A stretch of DNA of 64,000 bases from Hydrocarboniphaga effusa AP103 (GTDB lineage: Bacteria; Pseudomonadota; Gammaproteobacteria; Nevskiales; Nevskiaceae), in the NCBI RefSeq assembly GCF_000271305.1, contig NZ_AKGD01000003.1:496001-560000 (forward strand), given 5' to 3'. The notes beneath the pieces were generated by a model. That model ran no database searches. It was not told where the DNA came from and saw only the letters and a program-made list of their open reading frames with translations. This document shows, in pieces, positions 57,900 to 64,000 of this stretch. The number at the start of each line of letters is the position of its first letter. Within the stretch, counting starts at the first letter, position 1. A program made the position numbers and the translations under genes.

Positions 57900-57978
57900 G
57901 CCCAACGCCGAGCATAAGCCGCGGCCACGCCGGAGCGCAGCGGAGGCGTGGACGTCGGCTTGATGCTCTGGTTAGCGC
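57900..57978 (-). other. attC site H (mismatched boxes)
   Basis: 79 bp. The left box is GTTGGGC on the - strand, but the right box is GCGCTAAC, which does not complement the start box of the cassette it terminates (GTTATAGC at attC I). This marks a chimeric cassette. Confidence 0.82.
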
Positions 57979-57993
57979 GGGCCGGGTTGGTGG

Positions 57994-58136
57994 GCGCCAG
58001 AAACCCAGCTGCAGGCGACGAGCACAACGGCAAACTCAGGGCGCTTGCAGAGCCGAGCTGAAACTCGGTTCGCTGCAAGGTTGGAAGATGCGCCATGTTG
58101 ATGAACTTGAGCACGCTATGCCTTTGCGCCTTTGCC
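57994..58136 (-). repeat. Recurrent cassette, copy 3 (body only, joined to a foreign attC)
   Basis: About 143 bp match the 5' part of copies 1 and 2 (on the - strand from MLKFINMAHLPTLQRTEF to CSSPAAGFLAP), then the match ends abruptly near GGCGCCAG. The attC that follows (H) is unrelated to attC C and D. Confidence 0.8.
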
Positions 58137-58193
58137 GCTATAACGCCAAAACTCACGCGCGGCGAAGCCGTCGCGTGGAGTGCCTTGTTGGGC
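58137..58193 (-). other. attC site I
   Basis: 57 bp, the shortest in the array. Outer boxes on the - strand are GCCCAAC and GTTATAGC. The stem is CACTCCACGCGACGGC against GCCGCGCGTGAGT. Confidence 0.8.
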
Positions 58194-58204
58194 GGGACAT
58201 ACCC

Positions 58205-58603
58205 TCAGCCCTGTGGGCTGAGCCGAACGGTGACGCGTCTGTTCCAGCACTGCAAAATTTCTCCCGATGCATTGCGTTGCATGATTATGTTCTTTGGATG
58301 CCGGACCTCAAGGGTTGTGTCATCAAGCCACCTGATTTCCAAACCAAGATCTACACCACCTGCGCTAACTGCGCCTGCGCCACACTTGCCCCCATCGAAA
58401 GACAACAAGACTTGGGTGTGACTTCCCATCGGGCCCCAGCGCGTTTCAACAATCTCGGCGGTGCACCAGCCAGGCGGAGAGACCGACTGCGAAATCACTT
58501 GAGACGGCAAGTGATCGCCGCCGCTGCGTCCGCAAGCAACAAGGGCAAAGGCCGCGCTCAAATTTGCAAACCGCTTTATAAGCCTGACGTCCGAGACGCC
58601 CAA
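58205..58603 (-). CDS. Cassette lipoprotein, unknown function
   Basis: A protein of up to 132 residues. A signal peptide (RFANLSAAFALVAC) has a lipobox (LVAC), then GRSGGDHLPSQ. The mature domain has WCTAEIVETRWGPMGSHTQ, a CGAGAV segment and a C-terminal QCWNRRVTVRLSPQG. No ATG precedes the signal peptide; TTG 58603, inside attC J, or an internal TTG must serve, so the start is uncertain. Confidence 0.6.
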   Translation of the reverse strand: MGVSDVRLIKRFANLSAAFALVACGRSGGDHLPSQVISQSVSPPGWCTAEIVETRWGPMGSHTQVLLSFDGGKCGAGAVSAGGVDLGLEIRWLDDTTLEVRHPKNIIMQRNASGEILQCWNRRVTVRLSPQG

Positions 58604-58681
58604 CGCCGCAGTTCACCCGCGGCCCCGCCGGAGCGGCGAAGCCGCGGAGGCGGGGTCGTCGGGTGCAACTGATGGTTGGGC
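58598..58681 (-). other. attC site J
   Basis: 84 bp. Outer boxes GCCCAAC and GTTGGGC. The stem pairs CACCCGACGACCCCGCCTCC with GGCGGGGCCGCGGGTG. Confidence 0.9.
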
Positions 58682-59430
58682 GCGTGCCTTGGGCATTGCG
58701 ACTTCAGTGATATGTACATCCCTGAGCTTCAACATATCGAATATCCGGGAGCTTCTGTCGCCGATGAATCCGCAATGCACTACCCGCTCTTTCGGGTTTT
58801 CCCAAGTACCGAACATCAGATCCCACAATGGGAGCCCGTAGTTATTCGCATGGAAGTCGGTTTTGTGATGAACACGGTGCATTTCCGGGCGCGCCACGAT
58901 GTAACCCAGCCAGTACGGCGTTCTCTTGTCGGCATGAATGAACAGGTTATAGAGGGCGGCGAAGAGGAGCGCCCAAGCGGCCGCATTAGCGTAGCGCCGT
59001 AGATCAGGTACGCGCACAGACTGCTGATGAATGTCGCAGCGACTCCGTCAAGTGGGTGCATATAGAAAGAGGTCAGCGCTTCGATGCGGGTGGGGCTGTG
59101 ATGAAGCTGGTGAAACACACGCCAGAGGAAGTCGAATCTGTGCATTGCCCTGTGCCACCAGTATGCGACGAAGCTGCTGGTAAAGAAGCACAGAGTCCCA
59201 ACCGCAACTTCTGGCCACGTGGCTGGCAATGTGACCAGAGAATTAGTGGAAAACCACCGATGGAAGACAACGCCGGCGGCTAGCGTGAATCCGACTTGAA
59301 CGATATTGAGGACGCCGGCACTGCGCATCCAGCGCCTATCGCAACTCGCCCCTGTGGCAGGAGCAATCACTTCGAGCGTAAAGACCGCACAGAACGCGAA
59401 GAGCACTACAAAGTAGAGAGCTATAGTCAT
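58613..59430 (-). pseudogene. Fatty acid hydroxylase / sterol desaturase family cassette gene, frameshifted
   Basis: The first frame starts at ATG 59430 (MTIALYFVVLFAFCAVF) and carries TM helices plus two His boxes, WWHRAMHR and HQLHHSPTR. It leaves frame near 58985-58995 after LCAYLIYGAT. The second frame continues NAAAWALLFAALYNLFIHAD and holds the third His box, EMHRVHHKTD, then NYGLPLWDLMFGTW. A single missing base explains the shift. Intact, the membrane di-iron enzyme would hydroxylate or desaturate a lipid. As it stands, the product loses the third His box. Confidence 0.82.
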
Positions 59431-59445
59431 CGCAGACCTCTTTGT

Positions 59446-59527
59446 GCCCAACGCGGAGTTAAGCGGCGGCCCGCGAGCTGCCGTTGCAGAACCCAAAGCG
59501 GTTTCGGGGCCGTCCGCTTGAACGCCG
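59446..59527 (-). other. attC site K, truncated
   Basis: The GTTGGGC box and the core seen in attC C and D are present, but the expected outer box GCTATAAC and the adjoining cassette body are missing. The sequence jumps from GAACGCC directly to GGTGCCAGAAACCC. A deletion of about 93 bp relative to copies 1 and 2 explains this. Confidence 0.8.
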
Positions 59528-59670
59528 GTGCCAGAAACCCAGCTGCAAGCGACGAGCACAACGGCAAACTCAGGGCGCTTGCAGAGCCGAGCTGAAACCG
59601 GCTTCGCTGCAAGCTTGGAAGATGCGCCATGTTGATGAACTTGAGCACGCTATGCCTTTGCGTCTTTGCC
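59446..59670 (-). repeat. Recurrent cassette, copy 4 (internally deleted)
   Basis: This copy keeps the 5' part of the body (MLKFINMAHLPSLQRSRFQL to CSSLAAGFLAP) and the attC core, but lacks the middle, including the diverged block and the R'' box. The encoded frame runs straight from GFLAP into AFKRTAPKPLWVLQ. Confidence 0.8.
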
Positions 59671-59739
59671 GCTATAACGCCGAGCTTAAGCCGCGGGCCC
59701 GCCGGAGGCGGGACCGTCGGCTTGAAGCGTTGGTTGGGC
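59671..59739 (-). other. attC site L (first in the array)
   Basis: 69 bp. Outer boxes on the - strand are GCCCAAC and GTTATAGC. The stem is CAAGCCGACGGTCCCGCC against GGCGGGCCCGCGGCTTAA. It ends the first cassette. Confidence 0.88.
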
Positions 59740-60030
59740 ATGAGCGCCCGAAAGTAGCTGCCGCAACTGCTCCGTTGTGTACGAACCGTGGCCTTGCGCA
59801 ATGGCTTTAAGTGCAGGTACCAACGCCGCAGCTCCAGCCCGACCAAACTGCTTTTCAAGCTCTGACCTGTCTTCTGACTTAAAGAACTTGGCGGGAGTGA
59901 AGTCGTAGTAAAGCTCAGAAAATGACGAGCCGTAGCCAACCTCAAACCAGTGTTGCCCACTCTCCATGCGATGGGCTATCTGGAAGTCCCTGAAGTGGGA
60001 TGGCCCACAAAAGATGATTGTGCCTTTCAT
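59686..60030 (-). CDS. First-cassette protein, unknown function
   Basis: A soluble protein of about 114 residues. It begins MKGTIIFCGPSHFRDFQIAH and continues WFEVGYGSSFSELYYDF, AKFFKSEDRSELEKQFG and ALKAIAQGHGSYTTEQLRQLL. The last 17 or so residues are encoded by the attC. The ATG at 60030 directly follows the attI boundary GTTGGGC, so it is the cassette closest to the integrase. No family is recognised. Confidence 0.65.
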   Translation of the reverse strand: MKGTIIFCGPSHFRDFQIAHRMESGQHWFEVGYGSSFSELYYDFTPAKFFKSEDRSELEKQFGRAGAAALVPALKAIAQGHGSYTTEQLRQLLSGAHAQPTLQADGPASGGPAA

Positions 60031-60113
60031 GCCCAACGCGAATTAGAAGACACGGGATTGTCCAATAAACTGGCAATGCTTTTCGATAAGCTCGTCACAG
60101 TCTTTGCAACCCC
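60031..60113 (-). other. attI-like recombination region
   Basis: The - strand heptamer GTTGGGC (60031-60037) is the junction between the array and the intI side. The 76 bp up to intI hold TGTCCAATAAACTGGCA (60059-60075), nearly repeated at 60154-60170. I see no stem like those of attC sites, as expected of attI. A cassette promoter would have to lie here or in intI, but no clear one is visible. Confidence 0.6.
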
Positions 60114-61138
60114 TTGAATGTTATGAATCCCCATCGCTCGATGGGAATTCTCATGTCCAATAAACCGGCAGGCCCACAGAACCCGAAGCTGCTCGATCTG
60201 GTGCGTTTCCGAATTCGCGCCAAGCATTACAGCCTCAGTACTGAAACCAGCTATGTCGACTGGATTAAACGCTTCATCTTGTTTCACGGCAAGCGGCATC
60301 CGGTGGAGATGGGCATTGCGGAGGTCGAGGCATTCCTGACCGACCTGGCGGTGACTCGCCACGTCTCGGCCAGTACCCAGAACCAGGCATTGGCGGCCAT
60401 TTTGTTTCTGTATCGCGATGTGCTGGGTCAGGAGTTGCCCTGGTTGACCGAGGTGGTGCGTGCCAAGAAGCCGCAGCGGTTGCCGACGGTGCTGTCGCGT
60501 GGCGAGGTCGAGGCTTTGCTGCGAGCTACACGCGGGGCCACCGGGCTGGTGGCTCGTTTGCTATACGGAACCGGCATGCGGCTGATGGAGGCCGTTCGGC
60601 TGCGAGTGAAGGATGTGGATTTCACTTGCAGCGAGATCGTCGTGCGCCAAGGTAAAGGCGGAAAAGACAGGGTGACGATGCTCCCGCAGAGCCTGAAGGC
60701 TTCTCTGCGCGAACAATTCCGAGCTCGGCGCCACCTGTTCGACCAGGATGTGCAGGCTGGCTGAGCAAACGTATGGATGCCGGATGCTCTGGTAATCAAG
60801 TATCCGAACGCAGCAAAGGAGTGGGGTTGGCAGTACGTGTTCGCTGCTCAAGCCTTGTCGGTCGACCCGCGCAGTGCTTCGGTGAGGTGGCACCATTTGG
60901 ACGAGAAGCTGGTGCAGCGTCATCTTCGCATTGCGGCATTGTCCGCGCAGATCACCCGCCCGGTTTCGCCTCACGTACTGCGGCATTGTTTTGCCACGCA
61001 TCTGCTCGAGTCGGGCTATGACATTCGCACGGTGCAGGAGCTGCTAGGCCACAGCGATGTCAGCACCACCATGTCTACACGCACGTGCTCAATCGCGGTG
61101 GGCGTGCGGTGAACAGCCCGCTCGACGGTTTGGAGTGA
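60114..61138 (+). pseudogene. intI: Integron integrase IntI, inactivated
   Basis: A tyrosine recombinase of integron type, normally about 340 residues. The N-terminal domain (NPKLLDLVRFRIRAKHYS, then TQNQALAAILFLYRDVLG) and the catalytic GTGMRLMEAVRLRVKDVDF (first Arg) are intact. The integron-specific insert is present as [20 protein letters not shown], and [17 protein letters not shown] supplies the HxxR box. TGA at 60762-60764 replaces the Trp codon expected before ANVWMPD. One A is missing at about 61073, so the expected YTHV with catalytic Tyr is read as STRTC. The start may be TTG 60114, ATG 60123 or ATG 60153. Confidence 0.93.
60130..60145 (+). promoter_or_regulatory. Hairpin just upstream of the IntI core start
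   Basis: CCCATCG-CT-CGATGGG is a perfect 7-bp inverted repeat. Its right arm contains the GGG of a GGGA that would serve as ribosome site for ATG 60153. It could act as an operator or mask translation. Confidence 0.4.
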
Positions 61139-61260
61139 GGTGGGGTCTGCAAAAATCACCAATCCATCGTGAGGCTGGCCAAAAGGGACGGGCTCCAGGG
61201 TTCGTGGAGGCAGGCTGTGCAGCCGTGTGAGGCAATTTTGAATAAGGGACAGGCCGATGA

Positions 61261-62520
<1,260 letters not shown>

Positions 62521-62547
62521 TGATCCCCTATCCACCGGAGTCCGGGC

Positions 62548-63393
62548 ATGAAATGGCGTGAGGGCAGGCGCAGCGGCAACGTCACCGGTGGTGGCGGCGG
62601 CGGTGGCGGTTTGAGGCTCGGGTTGGGTGGCGTCGCGGTGGTCGTGGTGCTCGGGCTGTTGTTCGGCAAGAGCCCGATGGAGATGCTCGGGCTCGTCGCC
62701 CAGCTCGAACAGGGCGGGGCGCCGACGCAGCAGCAGCCGCTACCCGACAACGAAACCACCGATTTCGTGCGCGCCATCCTCGGGTCGACCGAAGATGTCT
62801 GGAGCGCCTTGTTCACCCAGAGCGGTTCGCAATATCAAGCGCCGACCCTGGTGCTGTTCTCGGGCTCGGTGCAGACGGCTTGCGGCGGCGCGAGCTCGGC
62901 GAGCGGGCCGTTCTACTGCCCGGGCGATCGTCAGGTCTATCTCGACACCAGCTTCTTCGACGAAATGCGCCAGCGGCTTGGTGGCGGCGGTGACTTTGCC
63001 AACGCCTACGTGATCGCGCACGAGGTCGGCCATCACGTGCAGACGCTCACGGGTACCACGCAGAAGGTGCAGCAGGCGCGTGCGGCCGGGCAGAGCGTGG
63101 AGGGCGACGGCGGCCTGCTCGTGCGCCAGGAATTGCAGGCCGATTGCTACGCGGGCGTGTGGGCCCACGTGGCCGAGCAGCGCCTGCACTGGCTCGAAGA
63201 AGGTGATGTCGAACGGGCGCTGGCCACCGCAAGCGCGATCGGCGACGACCGCCTGCAGCGCGAAGCCCGCGGCACGGTCGTGCCGGATGCGTTCACGCAC
63301 GGGACGTCCGAGCAGCGCGTGCGCTGGTTCCGCAGGGGCTTCGAGTCTGGAGAGCCGCAGCGCTGTGACACGTTTGCGGCGGCAGACCTCTAA
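62548..63393 (+). CDS. ypfJ: YpfJ-type neutral zinc metallopeptidase
   Basis: A 281-residue membrane-anchored predicted metallopeptidase. The N-terminus is MKWREGRRSGNV, a Gly-rich run, and one TM helix (GVAVVVVLGLLFG). The catalytic domain has FYCPGDRQVYLDTSFF, the zinc motif HEVGHH in AYVIAHEVGHHVQTL, and RQELQADCYAGVWAH with the third ligand. The role and substrates are unknown. It follows tgt by 27 bases. Confidence 0.93.
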   Translation: MKWREGRRSGNVTGGGGGGGGLRLGLGGVAVVVVLGLLFGKSPMEMLGLVAQLEQGGAPTQQQPLPDNETTDFVRAILGSTEDVWSALFTQSGSQYQAPTLVLFSGSVQTACGGASSASGPFYCPGDRQVYLDTSFFDEMRQRLGGGGDFANAYVIAHEVGHHVQTLTGTTQKVQQARAAGQSVEGDGGLLVRQELQADCYAGVWAHVAEQRLHWLEEGDVERALATASAIGDDRLQREARGTVVPDAFTHGTSEQRVRWFRRGFESGEPQRCDTFAAADL

Positions 63394-63464
63394 GACGAGT
63401 CGGGCGGGGTAGCGCGAAAGCGCGTAAGCCGCCTTCGGCTCATGGCTCAGGCATCAACGCAAGC

Positions 63465-63494
63465 GGCGGGTCACGGCCTTCGGCCTGACCCGCC
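63465..63494. terminator. Strong hairpin between convergent genes
   Basis: GGCGGGTCA-C-GGCC-TTC-GGCC-TGACCCGCC forms a 13-bp stem with a single bulged C. It lies between ypfJ and the convergent gene at the right edge. There is no U-run, but the position and stability fit a bidirectional terminator. Confidence 0.65.
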
Positions 63495-63515
63495 CCACGA
63501 ACGGCCGATCTGTTC

Positions 63516-64000
63516 CTACTGCTTGAGCAGCCCGATGAACGAGTCGACCTTCTGGTCGATCAGCGCTTTCACGTTCTTCTCGAGCGTGAATTGCAGCGGC
63601 TTGGAGAACGGCTCGGGAATGTCGTTGGGCATGCCGGGAATTTCCACGTAAAGCCGTTCGCCGGGCGCTTCCACCGGTGCCTGCAGCTTGCCAGGCAAGC
63701 CGACGATGCGATGGAAGCGAATGGTGGAAAACGCGGCGTTCTGCGTCTTGCCCATCCCGCTGCGGTTGTAGAGGCCGTTGCCGAGCAGGGTCTGCGAAGT
63801 GCCGGTCACCCCATCGTCGAGCTCGTAAGGTGAAACCACGATCAGCATCTGCAGGCGGTTCTGCTTGATGATGGCGTCGAACTCGTTCTGCCATTCGCCG
63901 AAGTTGCCGGACTTGCCGTTCCAGCTCTTTTGCCATTCGGACTTGTAGCGCAAGAGCCGGGCGCTCGGGCGGATCAGCACTGGCTGGTAGGGCACGCCGC
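63516..64000 (-). CDS. Hypothetical protein, C-terminal part (cut by window edge)
   Basis: At least 160 C-terminal residues are visible, and the frame stays open to the right edge. Visible stretches are QPVLIRPSARLLRYKSEWQ, MLIVVSPYELDDGVTGTSQ, GNGLYNRSGMGKTQNAAF and IPGMPNDIPEPFSKPLQFT. I do not recognise the family. No membrane segment is visible in this part. Confidence 0.6.
   Translation of the reverse strand, partial: GVPYQPVLIRPSARLLRYKSEWQKSWNGKSGNFGEWQNEFDAIIKQNRLQMLIVVSPYELDDGVTGTSQTLLGNGLYNRSGMGKTQNAAFSTIRFHRIVGLPGKLQAPVEAPGERLYVEIPGMPNDIPEPFSKPLQFTLEKNVKALIDQKVDSFIGLLKQ

Larger units (their letters stand above)
54007..61138 (-). mobile_element. Chromosomal integron: inactive intI plus a cassette array
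   Basis: The region consists of an integron integrase pseudogene on the + strand (60114-61138), an attI-like boundary (60031-60113) and a leftward series of about a dozen cassettes whose genes are on the - strand, separated by twelve attC-like palindromic sites. Base composition drops visibly against the GC-rich flanks and the encoded proteins are small and mostly unknown, both usual for cassettes. The divergent orientation of intI and array is the classical integron layout. The left end is uncertain because no attC is seen beyond 54963; the last two genes are included as terminal cassette(s). Confidence 0.88.

Noticed and set aside
54963-59739. Regularly spaced palindromic repeats considered as a CRISPR array
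   Set aside because: The repeats are 57-92 bp, imperfectly paired and variable in the loop, with full genes between them; they fit attC sites, not CRISPR repeats.
59427-59960. A 177-residue open frame spanning the first attC and recurrent copy 4
   Set aside because: It crosses two cassette boundaries and lies in another frame over the first-cassette gene; it is chance readthrough of attC sequence.

Overview
The window is GC-rich, gene-dense bacterial chromosome. The gene set (glutathione pathway, seven-iron ferredoxin FdxA, three RND efflux systems, PbpC, ZapE, Tgt, YpfJ, DsbC-type proteins) is Gram-negative. A gammaproteobacterium of a high-GC lineage, for example Xanthomonadales-like, fits best. 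That placement is an inference from gene families; no rRNA or tRNA gene is visible.

Layout. 1-1643: gshA-gshB (gshB cut by the left edge). 1869-8549: fdxA, then a two-gene DNA-repair nuclease/helicase module whose first gene is frameshifted by a 79-bp tandem duplication. 8725-25458: two related tripartite RND efflux operons that face each other across a GntR-type regulator and a membrane diguanylate cyclase; the second lies downstream of an OmpR-type two-component pair. 25573-35494: a leftward run of alpha-2-macroglobulin, DUF350 (YjfL-like), a small Cys-containing protein, a glutathionylspermidine-synthase-like ATP-grasp protein, and penicillin-binding protein 1C. 35650-47126: a polysialyltransferase-like protein, plsC-zapE, two tandem DsbC-type thiol proteins, a PGPGW-like membrane protein, an uncharacterised secreted Cys-rich/Sel1 pair, a lipoprotein aminopeptidase, and a LuxR regulator with an MBL hydrolase. 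47275-52198: a third RND pump (permease plus lipoprotein adaptor) divergent from a TetR regulator. 52254-53960: an ECF41-type sigma factor, its carboxymuconolactone-decarboxylase partner and a small secreted protein.

54007-61138 is a chromosomal integron. A broken intI (in-frame stop plus a 1-nt deletion next to the catalytic tyrosine) lies on the + strand. Leftward of it runs an array of about a dozen cassettes on the - strand, separated by twelve attC-like sites. The array is visibly lower in GC than its flanks and carries small proteins of unknown function, small lipoproteins, a frameshifted fatty-acid-hydroxylase-family gene and an HD-domain protein. One cassette type recurs four times, two copies in tandem. 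The boundary heptamers covary as expected for true cassettes and expose one chimeric cassette. This array is the most novel part of the window.

61336-64000: tgt, ypfJ and a partial gene cut by the right edge, with a strong hairpin between the last two.
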